64,000 bases of DNA. Source: Juglans regia. Its lineage: Eukaryota > Streptophyta > Magnoliopsida > Fagales > Juglandaceae. This document shows positions 24,154-34,089 of the stretch, in pieces. A program made the translations under genes and the position numbers. Numbering within the stretch: the stretch's first letter is position 1; every line of letters begins with the position of its first letter. The notes beneath the pieces are model-generated. The model was not told where the DNA came from. It worked only from the letters and a program-made list of their open reading frames with translations, and ran no database searches. The stretch is from NCBI RefSeq assembly GCF_001411555.2, contig NC_049909.1, positions 10,485,485-10,549,484 on the forward strand, in the 5' to 3' direction.

Positions 24154-25219
24154 GATTTTTAACTTTATGGAGGAATTCTTTGAATTTTTCAAAACCATCA
24201 CTTTTATTTTTTAATAAATAAACATACGTATATTTTGAAAAATCATCAATAAAAGTGATAAAATATATATTTCCTCTACGAATTAAAATTTCTTCAAATT
24301 CACAAAGATCAGTGTGAATTAAATCTAACAATTTTGTATTTTTTCGACACTTTTATGAGGCCGTTTTGTAATTTTTGCATGAATACAAACTTCACATTTT
24401 TTAAAATCCTTTGTCAATTTGGGAATTAATCCTAAACTACTCATGATAGCAACATACCTACTATTCATACGACATAAACGTGCATGCCAACAATTTAAAG
24501 AAGAAAGCATATAAATAGAAATATTTGATGATTTATGCACAACATTCAATTTAAACATTCCATCACAAACATAGTCATTGCCCACAAAAACTCTATTTTT
24601 CGTAATAACATATTGATCGGATTCGATAATTTGTTTGAAACCCGCTTTGTTGAGTAGAAAACTACTAAATTCTTCCTCATAAATGGTGCATAGAACACAT
24701 CTTTGAGCATCAATATACATCCAGAGGTGAATTTCAACTCTACCACACCAATTCCAACAACCTTGGTTTTACTTGAATCAACAAGCGTAATTTTTTTCTC
24801 TTCTCCAAAGAGAGTATAATTTTTCAACCAACTTTTATCATAGCAAACATGCTTACTGGCACCGAAATTTGCCCACCATCCTTCAACAAATTGAAGCAAA
24901 TTAATGTATGTAACCATTGCTATAAATGGTTCCTCAAGTTACGTTAACTTGATGATTATTTTCTCATTTCAAAAACTTGCATATTCGAGCAAATTGCTCA
25001 CTTTTGTCACAGACAAAACAAGATTGATTTTGTGAAGTAGGACCTTGGTTCTTATTCTTTAGGCTTGGAAAGCCTTTTTCGTGGGGTCTACTAAATTTTT
25101 TAAAAAAAATTCTTTATGGCTTCAAATAACTATTTCTTGAATTCTAACCTTCGGGCAAGATATAATTTTCATAAATTAAAATTACATTTGTCGTGAGAAC
25201 TTACAAGAGGTTCAAAAAG
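24154..25219 (-). pseudogene. Copia-B gag remnant, protease, pre-integrase and integrase start
   Basis: Minus-strand 5' part of the Copia-B polyprotein. The gag zinc knuckle CFVCDKSEQFARICK lies near 24990-25035 (the conserved Gly is replaced by Ser). The protease region [17 protein letters not shown] has lost the catalytic Asp (family D-S-G, here N-F-G). The pre-integrase HARLCRMNSRY with CEVCIHAK is near 24380-24480, and the integrase start is HTDLCEFEEI with ITFIDDFSKYTYVYLLKNKS. The gag upstream of the zinc knuckle is missing: the coding remnant is followed after ~150 bp by the LTR fragment. Stops are frequent. Confidence 0.85.
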
Positions 25220-25267
25220 CTTAAACAAAACGTTATTAACAAAATTTATTATTAAAAAATACCAACA
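25220..25267 (-). repeat. Copia-B 5' LTR fragment
   Basis: Near-identical to the split 3' LTR piece at 7824-7854/10882-10903. The minus strand starts TGTTGGTATTTTTTAATAAT at 25267. No primer-binding site follows it, so the LTR is truncated by an internal deletion. Confidence 0.65.
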
Positions 25268-25425
25268 CAACCTGAATAACAACACAAGCATTACAAGAAC
25301 TGAACTTCACATCAACACAAAGAATAACAACACAAGAATAGGAGGAAGGTAACCTCAAATCAAAAGCATTACTACAACACAATTTTCAGATAAAGGGGAG
25401 ATTATCTGGAGTGGAAGGTCTTAGC

Positions 25426-26097
25426 TCAAGAACTGAACTTCGACTTTATAGATTCGATAACCTTTTCTTCTACTTGGAAGGCCCTAGTTAGAACATCGTC
25501 TGGAATCGATGGTGTTGAAGCAAAGAGAGTAAAGGGAAGGACCACAGCCCCAGGTAACTGACTATTGAAAGCCGTGATGATAAGGGCCTTCCCTACTCCA
25601 ACATTCTTTTGGAAGTGTACAAGTCCTCTAGGAATGACAAACATCTGCCCAGAAGTCAAGACCTTAGAGTGATACACATTCCCAGTTGTCACAAACCCCA
25701 CAAGTAGCTTCCCTTTGATGACCACGCCGCTCTCGGTTGCACGAGGGTGAGTGTGGGGTGGATTAAGTCCTCCCGGAGCAAAGTCCACTCTGTTCATTGA
25801 AATCCCAAGCGTGTTGAGTGCAGGAAAAGTAAGGACATTACCTCCAGTGACGTTTGAGCCAAAGATGTTTGATGTATCGCCCACTTTGGTCAAACCATCA
25901 AAGAAGAAATCATCGGAAGTTACTTTTGAGGCAGGTTTGCAAGGGAAGCCATTAACTGATATAGAGCTGGCACTTTGATCCGCCACACAGAAATCCTGTA
26001 ATGGATCGGGGTCGGCTGAGGAGGCAAGCAAGGGGAGAAGCAACAACACGACGAGGTATGACAGCATGTGGACGTGTGAACGTGATGGAATCTTCAT
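25426..26097 (-). CDS. Germin-like protein (cupin), complete
   Basis: Secreted germin-like protein of 223 residues, the normal family length (about 210-230), without an intron. The start at 26097 is chosen because the next 25 residues form a signal peptide (hydrophobic [18 protein letters not shown]). An upstream in-frame ATG would add 51 implausible residues across the TATA box. Mature-protein marks: Cys37 and Cys53 (the conserved disulphide), germin box 1 with [11 protein letters not shown] (His115, His117, Glu122) and box 2 with [10 protein letters not shown] (His161), so all four metal ligands of the cupin barrel are present. N82-V-T is a possible N-glycosylation site. Germins form apoplastic hexamers; some have oxalate oxidase or superoxide dismutase activity, but which applies here cannot be told. 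No frameshift or stop is seen. Copia-B ends 158 bp downstream of the stop codon. Confidence 0.95.
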   Translation of the reverse strand: MKIPSRSHVHMLSYLVVLLLLPLLASSADPDPLQDFCVADQSASSISVNGFPCKPASKVTSDDFFFDGLTKVGDTSNIFGSNVTGGNVLTFPALNTLGISMNRVDFAPGGLNPPHTHPRATESGVVIKGKLLVGFVTTGNVYHSKVLTSGQMFVIPRGLVHFQKNVGVGKALIITAFNSQLPGAVVLPFTLFASTPSIPDDVLTRAFQVEEKVIESIKSKFSS

Positions 26098-26289
26098 GGC
26101 TGAATCGGCTTTTGGTTTGTAGAAGTAATGGGGCTTTAGTTTTTTGTTTTTGAAGATGATATAATGGGATACTCCAGAGGTTGGGAATAATGGTCCTATA
26201 TATAGAACTTTTCCTCTCCTGAAAACCCCACAAGTCTTCATCTTTATCATTTTAATTTATACAAGGCAAGCATCATATCGACAGAGTTT
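26098..26289 (-). promoter_or_regulatory. Promoter and 5' UTR of the germin-like gene
   Basis: A canonical TATA box, CTATATATAG, lies at 26196-26205 on the minus strand, about 100 bp before the ATG. Transcription would start near 26165-26170 and leave a 5' UTR of ~70 bp. No other element is assigned. Confidence 0.65.
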
Positions 26290-26860
26290 TATTGACTCCT
26301 TCAACATTGTGAAACTGAAATTACTTTCTATGGAGATATTTATTTAGTCATGGAAAGACCAATTACTAGCTTAATGGGCCTCTTTTCAACGACAAAGTAG
26401 CTGAGGAAGTGCTTCCTAAGAAGTTTTCACACTGTTATCTGCTATGATATAAATAACAAAACCACCAAAATTACAATAATCAACTTAGTCTTTTTATTTA
26501 TTTAGCGGTAATATCATATATATTTGGTGGAGCAGAATAGCTTATTACCTAATTGAACGTTTCTCCATTGCATGGTTTGACTTGGAAAGGGTGCTTATAT
26601 TTTTGAAGGTTAGGTAGCAGCAGCCTCACATCAGATGGTGAAAAAATCAGCTCACGAAAGCTAGAATAGTAGCCGTACATTTTTTTTAATCATTTGACCT
26701 TCCTTTTCAGACGTTATCATAATTGGTGTGTACACACACGTACATGATGCCATTATAAAAATGTTTATGGCTTTGAATGAAACTGTTATGTTGAACATTT
26801 AAGCCTTGAGTACGTAGCATTCCCAAAGCCCCAAGTATCGTGGCTTTTAACCCTTGGTTG
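26290..26860 (-). repeat. Upstream region of germin-like gene, duplicated at 31777-32180
   Basis: Non-coding. It shares an ordered series of words with 31777-32180: TTGTGAAAC, GAGATATTTA, TATTTATTTAG, TAATTGAAC, CATTGC.TGGTTTGA, CATCAGATG, AATCAGC, AATGAAACTG. Spacing is similar, so the two are diverged copies of the same DNA in the same orientation. The copy here lies directly upstream of the intact germin-like gene. Confidence 0.7.
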
Positions 26861-28615
26861 CAACAAGAGCTTGAAATACTCAAGAATAGTCGTGAGCTTA
26901 GCAATAGATGAGAGGGTTTTTATAAAGTGAAGTCCTTTCTTTTGGGTACAACTCTTAGCTACTGATCTAGTTTTGTTGCATTCTATAGGCCTATCTGAAT
27001 GGTATTTGCCTCTAGAAGCTTGATCTCTACTGTCATAGCCTTGCACCAGTAAGGAGATTTCAGTTTTAACAGCTTGGTGAAGAAATTGAAGTTCAACTTC
27101 AATTAAGATAGCAACTATGAAAGCTTCATATAATGGTGAAATTTTATGATATGAAAGAATAAAATAAAATGATAAGGAGTACCAGAACTTTCCTGAGAAA
27201 TAATATTGTCCAACGATGTGGTAGGTGAAGAAGAGGTCATGAGGTGACAAGGATACGGATCCCTTCGTTTAAAAACCAAAACAAAAATAAAAAATGACAA
27301 CGATACTATTGTAGATAACTATAGGGTGGTATGATCCATTGATGACTTTCGAGGGTGAGATCTAACTGAAGGAGGATGGTCAAAAAAAATAAATAAGAAA
27401 GATTGAAGGTAAGGGAAGAACATAATCAAGTGATGGAGATGAGGGAGTATGAGGACTATCAAATTGTACAAACAGTAGGAAGAACTAAGGGATCAGTAGA
27501 AGAGGAAGATCAATAGATAGGTGAAAATGGAAATTTTTTTTCATAGAAAAAACATCCCTTGAAATAAAAGATGGATAACTGATGAAAATGCAAGACCTAG
27601 CTCTAGCATCAAAATCGGTTTGATTATGCGAAAGAGTCAAACATAGCGTAAACAACCATGTGTACAAGAAGAGAAACTATATTTGGAGTCTAATTTGAAA
27701 AAGGAATATGAATTTGATTTATAAAATGACCAGCTGTTAAAACACATTCACCATAAATTTCAAGAGCAAATTAGCTTGAAAGCTATGAGCTTGAGCCACA
27801 TTTAGAAAGTGGTGGTTTTTTTCTCTCCAAAATGCGTTTTTTGTTGTGGAGGTTCAATGCAAATCTTTGACGACCAACAACCTTAGAATTGTAAACATGA
27901 AGCATATTGAACTCAGGGTCATTGTCTATTCTATGTTGTTGAATTTTGGTGTTAAGTATATGTCCTAATCGTAGTAAAGAACGAACTAAATGTCGTATTA
28001 GATTTTATAAGATAAAACCAGCTACATCTAGAAAAATAATCAATGAAGGTTTGAAAATATTTGAAACCATTCAAAGGAGTAGAATAAGGTCCCCAAATGT
28101 CAAAATAATAAGAGCAAAACAATGAGTAAATTTTTTTTTTTTTTAATTAGAATGACAGGAAATCAATGCTACTTAAATGTGGATAAACAGTACAACGTAG
28201 ACCATTAGAAGCTTTATTACTACGTACAGTTTTATCTAACAAGTCTAGAGAATGATAAGTGCCCAAGTCTCTAATGCCATTTATTGGAATTGGCAAGAGG
28301 AATACAATAGAAAGTGTAAGATACTATTGTAACTGAAATGGTGAATGAAGCTGAAGAATGCTGTAGCAGATCTAAACGTCAGTTCCTCTCCTTACGCAAC
28401 AAGATCATCTTTCAAGAGGATAGTTACCGAAGACACAATAACCAAGTAAGAAAATTTTACAAGAAATAATAGTTGTAAGTTGTGTTGGTGCTTCAAGAAT
28501 TACTAGAGTTGTTGGCACTATTCTTTTGTAATTGGTAGCAGGGAAATAGACCTTGTAGGAGGTTGTTAGGAGTTTGTGCATAAACATTGTTGCAAGCCAT
28601 GAAGCTTGAAACATT
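26861..28615 (-). pseudogene. Copia-D: copia fragment (pre-integrase to RT start)
   Basis: Minus-strand, badly decayed Ty1/copia piece. Recognisable parts: a degenerate GHLSFSRL-like pre-integrase motif near 28270-28310, integrase C-terminal region NVAQAHSFQANLLLKF near 27740-27800, LTLSHNQTDFDARARSCIF then FISRDVFSMKKNFHF near 27520-27640, and the RT start SPLYEAFIV, KLLEANT and SSIAKLTTI near 26870-27130. Stops occur every few dozen codons. No LTR or primer-binding site was found; both ends are cut off by neighbouring DNA. Confidence 0.75.
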
Positions 28616-28617
28616 TG

Positions 28618-30981
28618 TCAATTGTGTGGCAATACAGTGATAGCATTATACACCGATGAAGTTCTTACCACCAGAAATTTTGTCATGGTAGTGGCATGGT
28701 GGGGATTTGTCCCTTTCGATACCGGTATCATAGTAGATCCCATAGGTTGTACTGCTTCCCTGGAAAACCCTTTCAAAGTAGTTTGCGCTAGGCACAATTG
28801 GTCTACATTGATTCCCATTATTGTGAATGCATTCCAAAATAAGATGTTCACTGAACTCCCGTTGTCAATCAATATTCTCTGTGTGGTGTAATTTGCTACC
28901 AGCATTGTTACTACTAATGCATCAACATGCGGGTAGACTACTCCTCGACAATCATTATCGTCAAAAGAGATCGTGGGTGAAACTTGCACTCGGGGCTGCT
29001 TGGCAGGTCTCCCTATGCTATATACTTCCTCGTATCTGGCCCACCTAGCATACGCTTTCCTCCTGGAGGAAGTGGGGCCTCCCCTGGCATATCCTCCGAC
29101 GATTGTCCGTATCTCACCTATGGGTGGATTCCTCCAATTTCCGTCCTGCCTAGGGTGCCGCTCTTGCGGTTCCTGTGACCTTTTTTATTTTCTTGGCAAG
29201 CCTCTTCTTCTTGGGCTTTTTCTCTGTTGGCACTTATGCTCTTGCCTCTTTCACCCAGACGCCCGCGGGGGAGGGGGTAGCGTTCCTAGGGACAATGCGT
29301 TCTAGCTCGTTGTTCCCCCTCATCTCCTCAATATTTTGCTTCAATGTATAGCAATCTTAAGTTTTGTGGCTGCTCGTATTGTCGTAGGCGCAGTACTTTT
29401 GGATCTGTCGCCCCCGCCCCTATTCCATGCCACGTGTGACGCCCCAATAGTAGGCCCAAACCACATAGCCTATACTTCAAAATGACTAGTTAATGATATA
29501 ATTAGAGTCTTGTTGGAACCTTATAAAGAGCAAGAATTTCACATTCTCAAACTATGTAGAATCTCATGCACCACCTACCCTTATCCTTATCATGTGAGAT
29601 ATCACAATCTACTCCCCTTAAATTCCTGACGTTCTCGTCAGGCCAGTCCGTCATAGGTGGCATGACTCAAGTCCCACATTTGGTTGAAATAGGCTCTAAT
29701 ACCATTTATAACACCTCAATGGAAGGTCCAAACTATATGGTCTATACTCCAAAAATACTAGTTAATAATACAATTGGAGCCACATTGGAACCTTATAAAG
29801 AGCAAGAATTTCTCCTTCCCAAGCAATTTGGGATCTCATATACTTACCTACCCTTATCCTTATCATATGGGGTATCACACCACGCCTGGCCTCTTTGACT
29901 TTGTCTTGCATGTGCACACTAGAGTAATGCACGTGACTGCTTGTGCAAGCATCTCACCTTCCTTTGTGTGGGTTTCTCTTCGATCTCGATCCTCCCTCTC
30001 TCTCCCTTTTTGAATTCCCTTTGGGCACTTGCTCGTTCATCTTCTCCAATTTGGCCGTCAAGGCGATCAGTGTATCTTCAACATTGATGAAATCATCTAC
30101 CCTCTCCATAAATTCTCGTAAAGTGGAGGGGGTCTTCTTTGCCAATTCAGTCATAAATGGACTTCTTGGCCAAATTCCCCTGAGCAAAGCAGCCAATATA
30201 ATTTTTTCATCTTGATCGTTGGCCATCATTCTCTCCCTATTGAAGTGTGCCAGATATGCCTTAAGGCTATCTTCTTCCCTCTACTTCACAATCAATAGGT
30301 ATGTTGCTGGCCTTCTCTGCCTCTGGCTAGCCATGAACTAGGTTAAAAACTGCCTGTCCAATTCTTCAAAGCTATCGATGGATCCCGACTATAACGCTTT
30401 GAACCACCCTCAAGCCATTCCCTTCAAAGTTAAAGGAAATGCCCTACATGTGATTTCTCCGAGGAACCCCATGGAGTGTCATGTGGGCTTTGAAAGTTTC
30501 CAAGTGCTCCACTGGATCTTTAGATTCATCGTACATATCTATTGCTGGGATTTTAAATTTTGGTGGCAAGGGTACTGCCATGATTTCTGCGTTGTACGAC
30601 AAATTAGTGCTGGTCAACAATTGATCCACTGAAGAACCATTCCTATTTTTTTGGCCATCTCTTCGTATTTGTCCATGAAACTGCGCAGGTCATGGTACAT
30701 CTTTCTCGTTTCCTCATTTTCTTGGGGAGGTCGGCCAGCTCCAGCGCTATGTGCTTCCATCTCGACCCTGTCGGCTTGACAGCACATTGTGTCCTACTGC
30801 AATGGCCTTCCATCTCGACAGTAAGTTTTTTTACTATTCCCTCCATTTCTGTGAGCCTTCCCTCCATGGTTCGCGATGTCACTTCCTGGTCTCTCGTTGC
30901 CTGAGATCGAGTGGTGCTGGGCATGTGAAAAGCACGCTGGTTGCAGGATAAGTAAAGACCGATCCCACAAACGAAGCCAAC
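28618..30981 (-). pseudogene. Tat-like Ty3/gypsy fragment: gag and protease
   Basis: Minus-strand gypsy relic. From its 5' end: a primer-binding-like TTGGCTTCGTTTGTGGGATC at 30961-30980, next to an LTR end (CCATAACA, 30982). Gag pieces follow: RLTEMEGIVKKLTVEME near 30830, FKIPAIDMYDESKDPVEHLETFKAHM near 30460-30550, and the SPFMTELAKKTPSTLREFMERVDDFINVEDT region at 30040-30170. A zinc-knuckle-like segment lies near 29350 and VYSIGRPAKQPR near 29000. The protease at 28618-28989 has ILIDNGSSVNILFW with the catalytic Asp intact. Homology stops near 28640, before RT. The primer-binding site and the protease sequence suggest the Tat branch of gypsy. TRIM T1 interrupts it. Confidence 0.8.
29435..29879 (-). 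mobile_element. T1: complete TRIM, TSD CCACG
   Basis: A 445-bp miniature LTR element with two ~172-bp LTRs (29435-29606 and 29707-29879) and a 100-bp internal part. In its own minus-strand direction the LTR runs TGTGATA/TGTGATAC...GTTATA or GTCACA. The internal part has a TGGTATTAGAGCC primer-binding site and ends with an AATTTAAGGGGAGTAG polypurine tract. CCACG occurs at 29430-29434 and 29880-29884. Its LTRs differ from each other and from T2-T4 at many positions, so it is the oldest copy here. It encodes nothing. Confidence 0.9.
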
Positions 30982-31171
30982 TGTTATGGACGTGTTTCAC
31001 AACTTCACACGCACGATCACCTACAACCAAAAACTTGTGTGGCTTGGGGGTTCTGGGGAGCACCTCTGATGCCTAAGTCAGTGATCACAATAAGAATCTT
31101 CTTTTCTAGATAAATGAATCTGATCCTCTTCACATACCAAAGGGATATATAACTGTGTGTGTGTGTGTGTA

Positions 31172-31205
<34 letters not shown>

Positions 31206-31240
31206 GCCCATGAGATTTTTGTTACCATTCGATAGTGAAC
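30982..31240 (-). repeat. Probable LTR of the Tat-like gypsy fragment (outer border unknown)
   Basis: On the minus strand this ends ..GTCCATAACA right before the primer-binding-like site, as expected for the 3' edge of a 5' LTR. No partner LTR is in the window and I cannot place its other end. Confidence 0.45.
31154..31206. repeat. (TG)n-(TA)n microsatellite
   Basis: Fifteen or so TG units with one interruption, followed by about eleven TA units. Confidence 0.98.
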
Positions 31241-31776
31241 TTATCTGTTATTTAAAATTCTAGTCTCGGGACGAAGAGTATAATTAAATCCAACTGATTG
31301 GATAGCTCTTCCCGTTCGGAATATTATCAGTCGGCTATTCCTTCAATGGATGAGATGGATTGGGCTCTCAAGGGAGTGGATTATTGGTTTGAGTTGTAGC
31401 ACAGGACTGTGAAGAGGCCCAATAGGTCTTAGAGTTGTATTAAGCCCCTTCCACAACCATTTTACCACACTTCAACAAAACATCACTATTCTTTGAGTTA
31501 ATTGAATTTTGTATGACTTTGATGGGTTTAAATTCAAAAGGCAATAATTTTTTAATGAAAGATTGTGTAAAAATTGTAAAATAATTGTGTTTATAGTATG
31601 TCCAACTTTTAATATAGATGCCTTTTCACCGGATAGTTAGGCAGCTTCGTGATTTCATGGCATTCAGTTGACCATTTCATGGCATTCAGTTGACCATTTC
31701 ATGGCATTCAGTTGACCTTACACAACCAAACTTCGGATAGTTAGATGCCTTTTCACCGGATAGTTAGGCCCGTTTG
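31207..31776. other. Gene-free region with small tandem repeat
   Basis: No gene seen. At 31652-31717 a 22-bp unit (ATTTCATGGCATTCAGTTGA+CC) is repeated three times without change, and CCTTTTCACCGGATAGTTAG occurs on either side of it (near 31619 and 31748). Confidence 0.7.
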
Positions 31777-32180
31777 TTCCTTCTGTTGCTATTTATGGAC
31801 TTTTTCATCCTTGTGAAACCGATATTGCCTTTTTTTTTATAGAGATATTTAGTGATGCAAGACAGATTATTAAATTTCCTGACAACTTGGTCTTTCTATT
31901 TATTTAGTGGCTAAATTCATATATGATGTAGCAGCATACATCACTTAATTGAACACTTCCGCATTGCCTGGTTTGAATCGTGAAGGGGCTTATATATTTA
32001 AAGGTGGGATGGGGGTTAGAAGCAACCTTACATCAGATGCCGAAAGAATCAGCATAAGATACCTTGAACCAGTAGTGGTGGACTTCTTAGGAATATTATT
32101 GCTTTTAATGAAACTGATTTATTAAGGAATAAAGCTTGAATGGCACTTCTAAAATCCCGAGTATGTTGGTTATATATAAC
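31777..32180 (-). repeat. Diverged copy of the germin-like upstream region
   Basis: Matches 26290-26860 in order and orientation (see that entry). No germin-like coding sequence follows it; Tat-like gypsy and copia fragments lie where a second gene would be. It is most simply read as the surviving promoter side of a lost tandem duplicate. Confidence 0.65.
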
Positions 32181-32454
32181 CAATCATGACATAAAATCCC
32201 AATCCTCTGATAGTATAATCGTATTATTTCAAACAATCAAGACCATACAATTCTTGGACCGCTTATGACATACCCAAACTCCAATTTCTTGAAGGATGAA
32301 GATCCCATTATCGAAGAAAGAAAGCAATCAACTGGTTTGGTTTCCAACTTCCAAGTGCAAGTCAAAGCTTCATCCTGTACATACTTAACTTATTTGACAC
32401 CGAAAAGAATCACAACTAATCTAAATATCAGTACAATGAAGGATTTACATAGTG

Positions 32455-32585
32455 TTACCTGTCTAAGGCAGCTTGGCTAATAGGAATCACACCGACTGGG
32501 GATACGAGAGCATCCACAGGAATGTCATTTGGAGTGACTGCTATAACTCCTTCATCCATTATCTGAACAGAATATGACAGCACAA
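32455..32585 (-). CDS. 5-formyltetrahydrofolate cyclo-ligase-like, last exon
   Basis: Reads LSYSVQIMDEGVIAVTPNDI and then PVDALVSPVGVIPIS ... LDR before TAA at 32455-32457. This resembles, from memory, the C-terminus of plant 5-formyl-THF cyclo-ligase (MTHFS family), a mitochondrial enzyme that converts 5-formyl-THF to 5,10-methenyl-THF in folate salvage. The exon begins after a good acceptor, TTTCTGCAG, at 32586-32587. Its phase (two leading bases) fits the donor of the exon at 32693-32763 exactly. No stop or frameshift is present. The rest of the gene is not found: the gypsy array starts 65 bp beyond the previous exon. Confidence 0.72.
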
Positions 32586-32692
32586 CTGCAGAAACAGACA
32601 CAGTCATTTCAAGTGACTAGCATACCCTTATAACCAGACTACAGGACCTTGAGCAATTGTTTAAAACGAGAATTCACCAACTACTTATATAC

Positions 32693-32763
32693 CAAGGAGG
32701 GGTTGCTTCCAATCCCTTGCCTTTGCAAGCTCTTGGTATTTCTTCAGGAAGGTATCATAATAA
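32693..32763 (-). CDS. 5-formyltetrahydrofolate cyclo-ligase-like, penultimate exon
   Basis: 71 bp between an acceptor (CTATAG) and a donor (G|GTATAT), encoding YYDTFLKKYQELAKARDWKQ then PLL. In this family the conserved nucleotide/folate-site motif GRGxGYYD spans this position, and a 5' exon ending in GG would supply the preceding Gly in phase. The exon is in phase with the one at 32455-32585 over a 107-bp intron. That two exons of one family sit in order with matching phases is good evidence of a real gene or a recent fragment. Upstream exons are not seen in the ~65 bp before LTR0, nor beyond the array. Confidence 0.72.
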
Positions 32764-32827
32764 CTATAGATTTTCACCAAACAAAGCAACATTAGTTATG
32801 CATGACTTTAACATGTAAATTGTAATT

Positions 32828-34085
32828 TGTAACACCCCGTATTTTTTAGTGTATTTTTTTTTTAATTGAATGATTATTTGTTATTAATTTAAAATTTGAT
32901 TATCTTGTTTTAAATTTTCAGATTTTAGTGGGTTTATTTTGTTATGATTTTTTAATTTGTGAAAATTAAATTTGACATGTTTCCTTAATATTAATAATTG
33001 TTATGCATTTAAATTCTCTTAATTTAAATTAGTTTGTAGGTTTTAAAAATTATTGTATTGTTGGATTTAATTATTTTATTTTACTTAGTCACTGTATTTA
33101 AATTTATTTTATTTAAAACTGTGGTGTTGAAATAATTTTTTGTTGGAATTTTGTGACCCAAGTTGTGACTTTTGGACCTCACTTCTTTTCCCTCTATTTT
33201 TTTTCTTTTCCTTTTCTTTTTCTTTTCTTCTTTTCTTTTTTTTCTTTCTTTTCTTTTTCTCCCCTGGTTTCCCTTCCCGCGCGGACGTCTCTCTCTCTCT
33301 CGCCGTGCAACCGTTCCTAACCCAGCCCACCACCGTCGCGCCGCCGTGCGCGACACTGCCCACCCCATCATGCTCCCCACCGGCCGGCGACCTCACCCCT
33401 CCAATTTCAGCCCTCCTCACGCCGCCGTTAGCCCCCACGCACCACACCAAGCCGCGGCACTCCTTGCGCCGCTGCACCGTCGTCGCACCACCTCCAGCCA
33501 CCATCTTCTCACCACATCATCATCGACCTGCTAGCAACCTAATGCACCCATCATTGGCTCTGATCTGTCACCGGTGAAGCCCATCTATCTCCATCTTCGA
33601 TTTGAGCTTTTTGGCATTAAATCGCCACCCACGGCCAACCACCACCACCACTAGCTTCACCGACATCCCTAAGCCCTACCCTATCAATCTCGGGTCTTTG
33701 TTTACACCCGTTCAAAAGTGGGTTTTTAAGACCCACGGCCACAGTGCATTTCGCACAGTTTTGTTGTTGCGTTGCCGCTTCTAGCACCTTCGTGATCTTT
33801 CAAGAATTATATTATAGCATTGTAAGTATTTTTCCCAAATAACTTTTGAGATTTAAATGTATTTTTGCGCTAATTTATATTTACTGTGAATTTGTTAGTT
33901 GTGCCGGACTGAGTCCGAGGAGTAAGGGAGTCGGTTGGATTGGATGATGTAATTGTTTGTGTGAGATTGGCTTATACTTTGAAATTTGTTGGCTGTTTCG
34001 GGTTTAAATATTGGTGTTTTGAGTTTGATGTTGGTCATGGTGGATATTGGTGATTTTTAAGAAGTGATGGTATATTTTGAAGTCT
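32828..34085 (+). repeat. LTR0: truncated gypsy LTR (5' part)
   Basis: Starts TGTAACACCCCGTATTTT and carries the first ~1.25 kb of the family LTR: AT-rich start, pyrimidine run, CpG-rich block (33270-33560), a GTAAGTATTT site near 33821 and CGGACTGAGTCCG at 33905-33917. It breaks off near 34085 and is joined directly to gag, so the 3' half of the LTR, the primer-binding site and the start of gag are deleted. Confidence 0.8.
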
Positions 34086-34089
34086 GTGG

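Larger units (their letters stand above)
7824..25267 (-). mobile_element. Copia-B: Tork-like copia, dead, with four later insertions
   Basis: Minus-strand Ty1/copia element whose parts can be followed across the insertions it hosts. From its 5' end: LTR fragment (25220-25267), gag zinc knuckle (~25000), protease (24780-24917), pre-integrase (24330-24720), integrase (24154-24331 then 15761-16281), RT (~14800-15760), RNase H (14283-14800 then 11520-11655), PPT and 3' LTR (to 7824). The outer 48-52 bp repeats are near-identical and both carry the TGTTGGTATTTTTTAATAAT start when read on the minus strand. Inside it sit S1, S2 and Copia-C (with S3), each with its own TSD. No TSD could be established for Copia-B itself because its LTRs are truncated. 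Confidence 0.8.

Noticed and set aside
26098..26250. Longer germin-like start at an upstream in-frame ATG (26250)
   Set aside because: It would run across the TATA box and put 51 non-hydrophobic residues before a clear signal peptide.
33109..33577. Overlapping Pro/Arg-rich and Lys-rich frames on both strands of LTR0, and equivalents in LTR1-LTR6 and S2
   Set aside because: They arise from a pyrimidine run and CCG repeats, exist on both strands at once and mostly rely on non-ATG or poorly placed starts. Their similarity between copies reflects DNA relatedness, not shown protein conservation.
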